Assembly (NCBI RefSeq): GCF_000235425.2
Contig: NZ_KI912266.1
Location: 2,575,817-2,617,184 of the forward strand
Reading direction: 5' to 3'
DNA length: 41,368 bases
DNA from: Pseudofrankia saprophytica
GTDB lineage: Bacteria > Actinomycetota > Actinomycetes > Frankiales > Frankiaceae
Below are positions 20,554-28,251 of this stretch, piece after piece. The notes below the pieces were generated by a model. That model made no database searches, was not told where the DNA came from, and worked only from the letters and a program-made list of their open reading frames with translations. Numbering within the stretch: the first letter of the stretch is position 1; every line of letters begins with the position of its first letter. Both the position numbers and the translations under genes were made by a program.

Positions 20554-21998
20554 GCCGGGTCTCGGGCCGGTCGTCCCGGCCCGTCTCGGCGGTGGCGCCG
20601 GCGGTGGCCCGGCCGTCGGTCGGCGCCCGCCCGCTCACCTTCGCCGAGAAGATGATCATTGCGTCCGATCGGCGATCGGCCCCGCTGCTGATCGGGGTCG
20701 TGGCCGAGACGGACGGGGCGCTGGACGCCGAGTCGCTGCGGGCGGCGGCGGCCGTCGTGTACGCCCGGCACCCGGAGCTCGGTGCGCCCCTCGCGGACCC
20801 CGTCGGGGCGCACGGCTGGTCGCGCCCGGACGGCCCGCATCCCGTCCTGCTCGACGAGGAGACGCCGGCGGGCGGCGAGATCTGGCCGAGGGTCGAATGG
20901 CTGTTCTCGCTGCCCTTCGACCTGCTCGCGCCGTCGACGATGCGGTTCCTCCTGCTGCACCGGCAGGAGGGTGATGTGGTCGCGATGGTTGCCCATCACC
21001 TGGTGCTGGACGGACGCAGCGCGCTGGCGCTGTTCACCGAGATCCTCGGCGCCGTGTCGCCGTCCACCCCGCCGCCCTCGGACCCGCCGCCGGTGCCACG
21101 GAGCACCAGCGGAACCACAGCCATCGCGAGGACCACAGCCACCGGGCCGAGGAGTCCCACCAAACGGCGCGGCGCGGCGCGGCGGTCGCGTGGGCTGGCC
21201 CGCGCCGCCCGGCGGTGGGTGAGTGACCGGCTGGGCCTCCGGGCGCGGCACCTGGTGCCGACGGGCGCGGCCGGCGCGGTTGGATACGGCCAGTATCCGT
21301 TGATCATGCCCGTGCCGGTGGTGTCCGTGCCAGCCGGTCCGCGGCCGACCGTAAACGACCTGCTGCTCGCGGCGTCGCATCTCGCGGTCGAGCGCTGGAA
21401 TACCCGGCACGGCCGGCGTACCGGGGCGCTCCGGGCGCGGATGCCGGCCTCGGTGCCACCGCCCGGCCCCGGCGCCGTCGAGGCGCTCGGGAACCACACC
21501 GGCCAGGCGATCATCGCCTCGTCCCCGGGTGACCGGGCCGATCCGGCGTCGCTCGCGTACCGGGTTCTCGAGCAGAGCGCGCGGGTGAAGGCCGAGGGCG
21601 CGAAGACCGCGGCGGGTCGGTCCGGAGCGATCGCCGCGGCGATGGCCGCCGTCGTTCCCGCCCGCGTCCTGACGACGGTGCTGCGGGCCGCGGTCGGCGC
21701 GGTGCGGGTCGTGCTCGCGCCGGCCGTGACGGTCAGCAACCTGGGTTGGGTGCCGGCGGGCCTCGCCGTCGGTCCGGACGGCCCGCGGATCGTCACGGTG
21801 TACTTTCTCGGGACCGCGGGACCGCCGCAGGGGCTGATGATCTGTGTGACCCGCGGGGAGAAGTCGCTGCACATCACCTTCGCGTACCACCTGGCCGTGT
21901 TCGACCATGCCGGAATCGTGGCGTTTGCGCAGGTTTTCCGGGACGCTGTGGACGATGTCCTATCCGGCCTGTTGTCGGGCCGCGGCCCCACTTCATGA
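20550..21998 (+). CDS. PapA-like / condensation-domain acyltransferase
   Basis: This is a 482-residue protein whose GTG start overlaps the aftD stop (GTGA, 20550-20553), so translation is probably coupled. The N-terminal LTFAEKMIIASDRR stretch, the catalytic motif AHHLVLDGRSAL (HHxxxDG, residues near 149-155) and the late VTVSNLGWVPAG segment fit the BAHD/condensation-like fold of PapA5 and wax-ester-synthase relatives. Such enzymes move acyl groups from CoA or carrier proteins to hydroxyl groups of lipids or sugars. A Pro/Ser/Thr-rich linker (about 173-205) separates the two half-domains. Coupling to an arabinosyltransferase suggests acylation of the same glycan or its lipid carrier. The substrate is inferred. 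No membrane segment is obvious. Confidence 0.75.
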   Translation: MSRVSGRSSRPVSAVAPAVARPSVGARPLTFAEKMIIASDRRSAPLLIGVVAETDGALDAESLRAAAAVVYARHPELGAPLADPVGAHGWSRPDGPHPVLLDEETPAGGEIWPRVEWLFSLPFDLLAPSTMRFLLLHRQEGDVVAMVAHHLVLDGRSALALFTEILGAVSPSTPPPSDPPPVPRSTSGTTAIARTTATGPRSPTKRRGAARRSRGLARAARRWVSDRLGLRARHLVPTGAAGAVGYGQYPLIMPVPVVSVPAGPRPTVNDLLLAASHLAVERWNTRHGRRTGALRARMPASVPPPGPGAVEALGNHTGQAIIASSPGDRADPASLAYRVLEQSARVKAEGAKTAAGRSGAIAAAMAAVVPARVLTTVLRAAVGAVRVVLAPAVTVSNLGWVPAGLAVGPDGPRIVTVYFLGTAGPPQGLMICVTRGEKSLHITFAYHLAVFDHAGIVAFAQVFRDAVDDVLSGLLSGRGPTS

Positions 21999-22106
21999 TG
22001 GAAGTCGCGACGGGCCACCCGTCACTGGCGGACAACGATCGGCTCTGGGCGCGCGCGGCGGCGTTCTCGGCCAGCGGCTGTCTCATCGCTTGAAACGGAG
22101 CTGTCC

Positions 22107-22865
22107 ATGGAACTGAAAAGTGCCCTTGCCGAGCGCATCCCGGACCGGGTCTTCGCGACCACTGTCGCCTACGCGCACCGACGGTTCGAACCCGTTCTCG
22201 GCCTGGTCAAGATGTTCGTTGGACCGAACCAGACCGCGCTCGACGTCGGCGCCTGGTACGGGCCGTGGACGCACTGGCTGGCCCGCGCCGCGAAGTCGGT
22301 GGTGACGGTCGAGGCCAACCCGGAGCTCGCCGACTTCGTGCGGCGGACGGCGCCCCCCAACGTGACCGTGGTTGGTGCCGCGGCCTCCGACGAGGCGGGG
22401 ACGGCCACCCTCTGGCTGCCACCGGGCGGCAAGGGCACCGAGGGCCGGGCTTCGCTGCACCAGCAGGGAGACTTCGGCCGGTCGACCGAGGTGGAGACGA
22501 TCCGGCTGGACAGTCTCGACGTGTCCGACGTCGGTCTCGTCAAGATCGACGTGGAGGGGCATGAGCTGGCGGCGCTGCGCGGCGCGGAGGGCATCGTCCG
22601 GCGCTGGAAGCCGAATCTCATCGTCGAGGTCGAGGAGCGGCACTCGCCGGCCGCCGACACCCTGAGCCTGATCGACAGCTGGGGCTATGAGGGCATTTAT
22701 CTGAAGGACGGCCTCTGGCAGCCGCTGGCGGACTTCGACCTCGTCGGGCACCAACGCGCGATGGCGGACGTCGCTGGGCAGAGCTACCTGCGCGCAATCA
22801 TCAGCAAGACCGGTGACCGTTATGTGAACACGCTGGTCTTCCGTCCCCGCACCGGCAAGAACTGA
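22107..22865 (+). CDS. FkbM-family SAM-dependent methyltransferase
   Basis: This is a 252-residue protein. GGAG sits six bases before the ATG. The SAM-binding motif ALDVGAWYGPWTHWLAR is followed by VVTVEANPELADFVRR (acidic loop end), LDSLDVSDVGLVKIDVEGHE and the late IVEVEERH, all typical of FkbM enzymes. The family O-methylates sugars and polyketide or lipid hydroxyls. Because it follows the AftD-like and acyltransferase genes in the same direction, methylation of a surface sugar is the likely job. About 108 bp separate it from the acyltransferase gene, so it may have its own promoter. The next gene starts 30 bp after its stop. Confidence 0.88.
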   Translation: MELKSALAERIPDRVFATTVAYAHRRFEPVLGLVKMFVGPNQTALDVGAWYGPWTHWLARAAKSVVTVEANPELADFVRRTAPPNVTVVGAAASDEAGTATLWLPPGGKGTEGRASLHQQGDFGRSTEVETIRLDSLDVSDVGLVKIDVEGHELAALRGAEGIVRRWKPNLIVEVEERHSPAADTLSLIDSWGYEGIYLKDGLWQPLADFDLVGHQRAMADVAGQSYLRAIISKTGDRYVNTLVFRPRTGKN

Positions 22866-22895
22866 GCCGGTCGAGCCGGTCGAGAAGAGCAGGGC

Positions 22896-24599
22896 GTGAA
22901 TCCGGTTCGGCGATCAGACGGCGTTCAACCGCGCCCGGCCGCGCGGCAGGCGACGACGTCCGCCGCGCCGGGATCCAGCGGTGGGCGGCCGCCCCGGCGC
23001 GGCCCCAGCCGCCGGCTGCTCGTCGGTGCCGCCGGTCTCGGAGCCGCGATCGCCGGCGCCGGCACGGCGGCGGTGCGCGTGCTGGGCCCCGAGAGGCAGA
23101 CGGCGGCCGGGTCGGGGCCGCTGACCGTCTACGGGGCGCCGGGGACGTTCGGCCAGCTGGCCGATCACGCACCGGCGGTCACGATCGACGTGCCCGGATT
23201 CGGGTTCGGCCCCGGCCAGGCCGCCTACATGACCACGGTGGCCGCCGATGGCACGGTCTTCATGAGCACCACCCCGTTCACGGACGACCAGACCCGGCCG
23301 ACCGGGTCGACCATGGAGCTGGCGGTCTTCGACCAGGCCGGGCTCCGGTTCAGTCGGCTGGTGATCCCCTCGACCGCGGGGCGTACCGCGATCTCCAGCC
23401 CGGACCCGGCGAAGCGGGGCATCGGCGGCGCCGACGTCAGCGACGTGCTCGTCGTTCCGGATCCCGAGGGCGGCGAGCGGTTGGTCTTCGTCTCGGCCGT
23501 GCCGTTCCACGGCTGGAACGTCCTGACCGAGGGGGAGTACCCGACCTTCGGACAGCTGCGCCCGGGACCCAGCAGGACCTGGCGGTACGACCGGTCGCTG
23601 TCCCTGACGGCCGGCGAGCTGGCGACGCGGACCGGGAGCCCCACGGCCGCCCAGGCCTTTCCCATGGCGGGTGCCCTCGCGCCGCGGTCCGCGCGCGGGC
23701 CGGCTTCCGTCGCCCGGCTGCCGCGCTCGGGTCACCTCGTGGTCGCGCAGTACTTCGGAGACCCGCTGACCGGCACCCAGTCCGGCGCCCTCGCCGTCCT
23801 CGACCTGACGGGGCGGCTGCGCGCGTGGTGGCAGTATCCGCCGACGTCGCCGGTGGGCATCCGGGTCGTGGTCAACCCGCGCGAGGTCGTCGCCGACCCG
23901 TCCAGCGAGCCCGACGACGAGCGGTTCGTGCTCATCAGCGACTGCCGGGATGAGGGCGGGACGTTCCAGCCCTTCCCCATCCAGGAGTTCTCCTACTCGG
24001 CCACCGCCGGGCGGATCGTCCCGAAGAGCACCGCGGTGCGCGCCGTGCAGGACTGGTCCCGGATGGAGTCAGCCTGTTTCGACTCGGCCGGGAACCTCTA
24101 CGTGGCACGCACGAAGGCGGACGGGCTGCGCGCGGACCCCATGGCCGTGTACCCGAAGCTGGGCCGGGAGCGAAGCCTGGTGCTACGGGCGCCCGCCACC
24201 GGTGACTGGACCCAGTCCTTCGGCATCGAGTGCCGGCCCGAGTATCTGGTGGCGGGAACCGGCCGCGGCGGCCTGGTACGCAGCCTGACGACCGATCCGG
24301 CGACCGACACCATCCTGCTGGTCGGGCTGGACGGGCTGCTTCAGGCGGTTCGGCCCGAGGGCGCCGGCAAACAGATGACGTTCTCGATCAAGGCCACGGT
24401 CGACACGGGCTTGACGAAGCTGCGGGGGCCGACGACCAGGTACGTCGGGGTGCGGCGCGGCGGCGTCGACGCGAAACGCCGCATCCTGTGGCTGCCCGTG
24501 AACCAGATGGTGCTGGACGGCCTCACGTGGCCCTATCCGCCGTTCAAGCTGGACCAGTGGCTGATGCGGGTGGACCTACGGGTGCTGCTGGGATCCTGA
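22896..24599 (+). CDS. Exported protein of unknown function, probable Tat signal
   Basis: This is a 567-residue protein from a GTG at 22896, with AGAGCAGGG just upstream. The N-terminus has a basic stretch ending in PSRRLLVGAAGLGAAIAGAG. This twin-arginine and hydrophobic arrangement (about residues 34-60) fits a Tat signal or signal anchor. There is no lipobox Cys. The mature part is rich in beta-type segments with repeated xxVLVVPDPEGG, VLDLTGRL, SACFDSAGNLYVARTKADG and ILLVGLDGLLQAV, suggesting a beta-propeller. I recognise no enzyme motif. It is the fourth of four same-strand genes in the envelope locus, so an extracytoplasmic part in glycan assembly or modification is plausible. The end faces the convergent methyltransferase gene across a repeat-filled gap. 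Confidence 0.7.
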   Translation: MNPVRRSDGVQPRPAARQATTSAAPGSSGGRPPRRGPSRRLLVGAAGLGAAIAGAGTAAVRVLGPERQTAAGSGPLTVYGAPGTFGQLADHAPAVTIDVPGFGFGPGQAAYMTTVAADGTVFMSTTPFTDDQTRPTGSTMELAVFDQAGLRFSRLVIPSTAGRTAISSPDPAKRGIGGADVSDVLVVPDPEGGERLVFVSAVPFHGWNVLTEGEYPTFGQLRPGPSRTWRYDRSLSLTAGELATRTGSPTAAQAFPMAGALAPRSARGPASVARLPRSGHLVVAQYFGDPLTGTQSGALAVLDLTGRLRAWWQYPPTSPVGIRVVVNPREVVADPSSEPDDERFVLISDCRDEGGTFQPFPIQEFSYSATAGRIVPKSTAVRAVQDWSRMESACFDSAGNLYVARTKADGLRADPMAVYPKLGRERSLVLRAPATGDWTQSFGIECRPEYLVAGTGRGGLVRSLTTDPATDTILLVGLDGLLQAVRPEGAGKQMTFSIKATVDTGLTKLRGPTTRYVGVRRGGVDAKRRILWLPVNQMVLDGLTWPYPPFKLDQWLMRVDLRVLLGS

Positions 24600-24610
24600 C
24601 CCGGTGCTTC

Positions 24611-24630
24611 GGTTCCGGTTCCGGTTCCGG
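24611..24630 (+). repeat. GGTTCC hexamer array
   Basis: Three exact GGTTCC units followed by GG lie just downstream of the exported-protein gene. This is a simple slippage-type repeat in the convergent intergenic gap. Confidence 0.85.
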
Positions 24631-24636
24631 CCCGCC

Positions 24637-24655
24637 GCCCGCCGTAGCGGCGGGC
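24637..24655. terminator. Candidate bidirectional terminator hairpin
   Basis: GCCCGCCG and CGGCGGGC form an 8-bp perfect stem with a TAG loop between two convergent genes. It has no T run on either side. Confidence 0.5.
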
Positions 24656-24692
24656 CACCGCCTCGTCCGGGCGGGCCACCGCCTGGTCCGGG
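24651..24692. repeat. Tandem 21-bp repeat, two copies
   Basis: The units at 24651-24671 and 24672-24692 differ at one base out of 21 (each begins CGGGCCACCGCCT). They lie directly after the hexamer array and partly overlap the hairpin. The low divergence points to a recent duplication. Confidence 0.85.
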
Positions 24693-24710
24693 GGGTCAGC
24701 CCGTCCGGTG

Positions 24711-25538
24711 TCAGATCTTGCGGAGCACCAGGAGCAGGTTCCAGGTGACGAGCTCGCGCAGGCCGGGCACCTTCAGGATCGGCTTGGACCAGTCGGGCAG
24801 ATACCGCGGCAGGGCGTCGATGACGACGACGTCCTGCCGGGAGCGAGCCCACGCGAGGGTGTCACCGACGTACGCGGCGAACATGGTCTCGCCGAAGATG
24901 TTCTTGGGTGGCTCGCCGTTGACCCGCTCGTAGCGGGCGAGCGCGCGGTTGCCGCCGAGGTAGTGCCACGGCGAGGTCTCGTGGCCGCCCCACGGGGACA
25001 GCCAGGTGCAGTAGCTGAGGTAGATGAGCCCGCCGGGGCGGGTCACCCGGACCAGCTCCGAGCACATCTGCGCGGCGTCCGGGACGTGCTCCAGCACGTT
25101 CGACGTGTAGCAGATGTCCAACGAGTCGGTCCGGACCGGCAACGCGAGCGCGCTGCCCCGGATCCGGCCCGGGACGTCGGTGACCGCGAGCTCCGAGACG
25201 TCCGGCTCGACCCAGCAGTAGCGGGCGCCGGCCTCGAGGAACGCGTCCCGGAAGTAGCCAGGGCCGCCACCGACGTCGAGGACGTCCTGGCCGGCGACCG
25301 AGGTGTACCGGGACAGCTGGCGCACCGAGTCCGCGGCGATGAGCCGGTAGAAGCTGGGCGGCGGGTCCACGGGCTTCTTGCGGTGCTCGGAGAAGAGCGT
25401 CCAGGAACGACGCAGACCCCAGCCGTTGTACGGCACGGAGGGCAGCGCCGCCGCCCGCGGCCGGGCCGCTCCCGGCGCCGCCGACTCGGCTGTCTGCGCC
25501 GTCGGGGCCGGTAGCGGATCTGGGGCCAAGTCAACCAT
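24711..25538 (-). CDS. Class I SAM methyltransferase (Methyltransf_11 type)
   Basis: This is a 275-residue protein. The glycine-rich SAM motif is VLDVGGGPGYFRDAF, followed by the acidic WVEPDVSEL and by ALPVRTDSLDICYTSNVLEHVPD (motifs II-III), then LVRVTRPGGLIYLSY. The C-terminal half carries an aromatic stretch (SPWHYLGG) and a hydrophobic end. It resembles the mycobacterial methyltransferase that sits in the same chromosomal neighbourhood as aftD (Rv0224c-type); this comparison is from memory. The acceptor is unknown but is probably an envelope sugar or lipid. There is no good ribosome site. A TAGGGT box six bases before the ATG suggests a leaderless message. Confidence 0.85.
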   Translation of the reverse strand: MVDLAPDPLPAPTAQTAESAAPGAARPRAAALPSVPYNGWGLRRSWTLFSEHRKKPVDPPPSFYRLIAADSVRQLSRYTSVAGQDVLDVGGGPGYFRDAFLEAGARYCWVEPDVSELAVTDVPGRIRGSALALPVRTDSLDICYTSNVLEHVPDAAQMCSELVRVTRPGGLIYLSYCTWLSPWGGHETSPWHYLGGNRALARYERVNGEPPKNIFGETMFAAYVGDTLAWARSRQDVVVIDALPRYLPDWSKPILKVPGLRELVTWNLLLVLRKI

Positions 25539-25544
25539 AGGCGG

Positions 25545-25550
25545 ACCCTA
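25545..25550 (-). promoter_or_regulatory. Candidate -10 box for a leaderless methyltransferase transcript
   Basis: TAGGGT (a TANNNT hexamer) is separated from the ATG at 25538 by exactly six bases, so transcription would start at or next to the A of ATG. This spacing is typical of leaderless actinobacterial genes. No convincing -35 was found. Confidence 0.4.
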
Positions 25551-25941
25551 ACACCCGTCCGGCGCGCCGAATGCGGTGGGCAGGGTCACCGCGGAGGCGG
25601 TCCGCCGGAGGTTCTCGCCGCCGCCCTGACAGCCTCAGCCCGGACTGTCGCGGCGTGAGATCGAACTCAGCGTAGGCCCTCCTTCGCCGAACCGTTCGAA
25701 TGTCTTTCCCGGCGGTCGGCCGTCGGCGGCCGGCCGCCCACCTTGGCCCACCTCGGCGTTCGCGCGGTCGCGGCATCGTCGACATCGGACGGACTGTCGT
25801 TGATCAGACTGCGGACGGATATCTATAGACGTAATTGGTACCCTTCGCTATCGTTGAAATACGTAAAGCCTGATTTGCCACAAGATTCGTATCGCCCGTA
25901 TTGCCCGGACCCGCGAGACGATCTATGCCCGCGCCGGGGCC
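25551..25941. other. Divergent intergenic region with an AT-rich core
   Basis: About 390 bp without a gene. The stretch from about 25796 to 25905 is by far the most AT-rich sequence in the window and holds the promoter listed next. It also has short ACGTA/TACGT inverted arms (about 25829-25866). Confidence 0.6.
25800..25829 (+). promoter_or_regulatory. Candidate sigma-70-type promoter of the PLP-enzyme gene
   Basis: TTGATC (25800-25805) and TATAGA (25824-25829) are spaced by 18 bases, each matching four of six consensus positions, inside an AT-rich island. Transcription would start near 25836. That leaves a leader of about 105 nt to the ATG at 25942, or 187 nt to the ATG at 26023. Confidence 0.5.
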
Positions 25942-27324
25942 ATGCCGGTGGTCACGCAGGGGGTGATCGTGTTCGTGTCCGCGCGCACAGTCGAGGGCCC
26001 GGCATCGGTGGCGGTCCCGACCATGAGGAGATCGCTCGCACCGGCCTTCGGCCGGGTGCTGGCCCAGCCGCCGGGCGGCCTCGCCGAGATGCACCGGCTG
26101 CGTGGCCGCGTCCCGTTCTGGGACCCGGTCGTGGACGAGATCGACGGCCGCCGCATCCGGGTGGGCGACCACTGGCTGATCGACTTCGCCTCCTGCAACT
26201 ACCTCGGCTTCGACCTCGAACCCGAGATCAGCGCGGTCGTCCCCGAATACATCGCCCGGTGGGGAACCCATCCCAGCTGGTGCCGGCTGGTCGGTAACCC
26301 GCGGCTGTTCGGGGAGATCGAGACGGAGCTCGCCGAGCTCCTCGGCGCCGAGGACACCCTGCTGCTGCCGACCATCAGCCACATCCACATCTCCGTGCTG
26401 CCAGCGCTCGCCGGGACCGGCGCGGTGTTCCTGGAGCTCCGGGCTCACCAGACGATCCACGAGGGCGCCCGGATGGCCGCGGCCCGCGGGGCCCGGGTCA
26501 TACGCTTCCGGGAGGAGAACCTGGCTGGCCTCGCCCGCAAGCTCGCGGCGAGCGACCGCTACCCCCGCGTCATCTGCGTCGACGGGGTGAACAGCATGAC
26601 CGGCAACGGTCCGCCGCTCGCGGAGCTGGTCGAGCTCGCCCGCCGGTACGACGCGGTGCTCTACATCGACGACGCCCACGGCTTCGGCGTGCTGGGGGAG
26701 CGGTCGGCCGACGAGCTCTCGCCCTACGGATCGCGGGGCAACGGCATCGTCCGACACCTCGGCGGCGACTACGACGGGGTGGTGCTCGTCGGCGGTTTCT
26801 CCAAGGCCTACTCGTCGCTGTTGGCCTTCGTCGCCTGTCCACCCGAGATCAGGCATTTCCTGCGGATCACCGCGGGGCCATATACATATTCAGGCCCGCC
26901 GCCGGTGGCCTCGCTCGCGACCGCGCAGGCGGGTCTGCGCTTCAATGCCGCCCACGGCGACGAACGGCGAGCCGAGCTGTACCGGCGGACGGCGCGGGTG
27001 CTCGACGGCATCCGCGCGCTCGGCCTGAACACGCTGAACACGACCGGGTTTCCGATCGTCGAGGTGCCGCTGGCCGATCCCGACCTCATCGAGCCTCTCG
27101 GGCGCTTCCTTTTCGAGCAGGGCATTCTCGCCACTCTCGTGCCGTACCCGATCGTGCCGCGTGGCGAGACCGGCTTCCGGCTCTCGGTGACGGCGGTCAA
27201 CACGGACGAGGAGATCGAGGAGCTGCTGCGCGTCATCGCCGCGGCGGCGGACCGGTTCCCGCTGCGCCGGGTCGCGGACGACGAGAACCCGGCGGACGGC
27301 TCCGACGACGATCCGGCGGTCTGA
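25942..27324 (+). CDS. Alpha-oxoamine-synthase-like PLP enzyme (fold type I), atypical
   Basis: This is a 460-residue protein from the ATG at 25942; an ATG at 26023 giving 433 residues is also possible and neither has a clear ribosome site. The fold is that of 8-amino-7-oxononanoate synthase, 2-amino-3-ketobutyrate ligase and serine palmitoyltransferase: IDFASCNYLGF, a His in LRAHQTIHEGA, DGVNSMTGNGPPL, YIDDAHGFGVLGE (Asp binding the PLP nitrogen) and VGGFSKAYSSLLAF (Schiff-base Lys). The usual GSGGSR-type glycine loop is replaced by WGTHPSWCRLVGNPRLFG, so substrate and perhaps reaction differ from textbook members. The family condenses an amino acid with an acyl thioester. The envelope neighbours suggest a lipid or amide head-group. 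The C-terminus ends in an acidic tail. Confidence 0.8.
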   Translation: MPVVTQGVIVFVSARTVEGPASVAVPTMRRSLAPAFGRVLAQPPGGLAEMHRLRGRVPFWDPVVDEIDGRRIRVGDHWLIDFASCNYLGFDLEPEISAVVPEYIARWGTHPSWCRLVGNPRLFGEIETELAELLGAEDTLLLPTISHIHISVLPALAGTGAVFLELRAHQTIHEGARMAAARGARVIRFREENLAGLARKLAASDRYPRVICVDGVNSMTGNGPPLAELVELARRYDAVLYIDDAHGFGVLGERSADELSPYGSRGNGIVRHLGGDYDGVVLVGGFSKAYSSLLAFVACPPEIRHFLRITAGPYTYSGPPPVASLATAQAGLRFNAAHGDERRAELYRRTARVLDGIRALGLNTLNTTGFPIVEVPLADPDLIEPLGRFLFEQGILATLVPYPIVPRGETGFRLSVTAVNTDEEIEELLRVIAAAADRFPLRRVADDENPADGSDDDPAV

Positions 27325-27370
27325 TACGTACCGGCGGCGGGCCGGGACAGGGCGCCGAGGGCGGGCCACG

Positions 27371-27392
27371 AGCCCGGGGCCGAGCCCGGGCT
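27371..27392. terminator. Bidirectional terminator between PLP-enzyme gene and aat
   Basis: AGCCCGGG and CCCGGGCT form a perfect 8-bp stem with a 6-nt loop. The right arm overlaps the aat stop codon (27391-27393, minus strand), and the stem lies 46 bp after the end of the convergent PLP-enzyme gene. There is no T run. Confidence 0.5.
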
Positions 27393-28251
27393 AGACAGCC
27401 GGTGGGGGCGAGGCGACCGGTGGGACCGGATCCGCGGGCGGCGGGTGAAGCAGCCGGGCGACGGGCAGCCGGTCGGTGACGAGGCGGACGTCGTCGTCAC
27501 GGACCGCCCGCAGCGTCGCCAGGTAGTCGTCCCGTGGGATCTCGACGGCGCCGAGCCGGCCCAGGTGGTCGCTGGCGATCTGTACGTCGAGCAGCCGGCC
27601 GCCCGCGGCGGCGAACCGGGCGTCCAGGTCCACCAGCGCGACCTTGGAGGCGTCGGTCTCGCTGTGGAACATCGACTCGCCGACGAAGACCCCGCCGACC
27701 AGGATGCCGAACGCGCCGCCGGCGAGCTGGTCGCCCGCCCACACCTCGAGGCTGTGCGCCCAGCCGAGCGCGTGTAGCCGGGTGTAGCCGGCCCGCAGCT
27801 CGTCGGTGATCCAGATTTCGGGCGCGGCCCGCCGGCAGCGGCTGACGACCTCGTCGAAGGCCTGGTCCATCGTGGTCGTCCATCCGCAGGACCGGATCCG
27901 ACCGCGCAGCGACCGGGTGGTGCGCACCGCGCCGACCGGGATCACCGCCCGCGGGTCGGGGCACCACCAGGGCAGGTAGCCCGGCCGGGGCCGACGCCCG
28001 AGCCCGCGGCCCACCGCGCGCAGCGCGAGCGCGAGCTGGCGCAGCTGCCCGGCTGTCCGGTCGTCGGGCTGGTCGTCATCGGTCTCGTCCTCGGTCGGCC
28101 AGGGGAACACGCCGGCCCGGTAGGCGCCGATGAGCGCGTCCGGGGTGGCGCCACCACCGAGCGCCACCGGCGCGTCGGGCGGCCCCTCGGTCAGCGGCAG
28201 CGTGTCCCACCAGCTCGGGCCGGGTCGGGCTGGCCTAGCGGTGAGGCTCAC
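27391..28251 (-). CDS. aat: Leucyl/phenylalanyl-tRNA--protein transferase
   Basis: This is a 286-residue protein. The enzyme moves Leu or Phe from aminoacyl-tRNA to proteins with N-terminal Lys or Arg, marking them for ClpAP/ClpS-type degradation. Motifs: AYRAGVFPWP, YLPWWCPDPRAVIP, WITDELRAGYTRLHALGWAH, SLEVWAGDQLAGGAFGI, VFVGESMFHSETDASKVAL, LLDVQIASDHLGRLGAVEI. Between FPWP and the WWCPDPR motif there is an extra stretch of roughly 40 residues that starts very acidic (TEDETDDDQPDD) and is absent from standard Aat. The GTG start at 28251 overlaps the stop of the GGDEF-EAL gene by four bases, so both are probably translated from one message. The Pro/Val-rich last 20 residues are also non-standard. 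Confidence 0.93.
   Translation of the reverse strand: MSLTARPARPGPSWWDTLPLTEGPPDAPVALGGGATPDALIGAYRAGVFPWPTEDETDDDQPDDRTAGQLRQLALALRAVGRGLGRRPRPGYLPWWCPDPRAVIPVGAVRTTRSLRGRIRSCGWTTTMDQAFDEVVSRCRRAAPEIWITDELRAGYTRLHALGWAHSLEVWAGDQLAGGAFGILVGGVFVGESMFHSETDASKVALVDLDARFAAAGGRLLDVQIASDHLGRLGAVEIPRDDYLATLRAVRDDDVRLVTDRLPVARLLHPPPADPVPPVASPPPAV

Noticed and set aside
22182-22193. T-loop-like GGTTCGAACCC sequence suggesting a tRNA
   Set aside because: It lies inside the FkbM gene in a well-conserved frame, and no acceptor, D or anticodon arms can be drawn around it.
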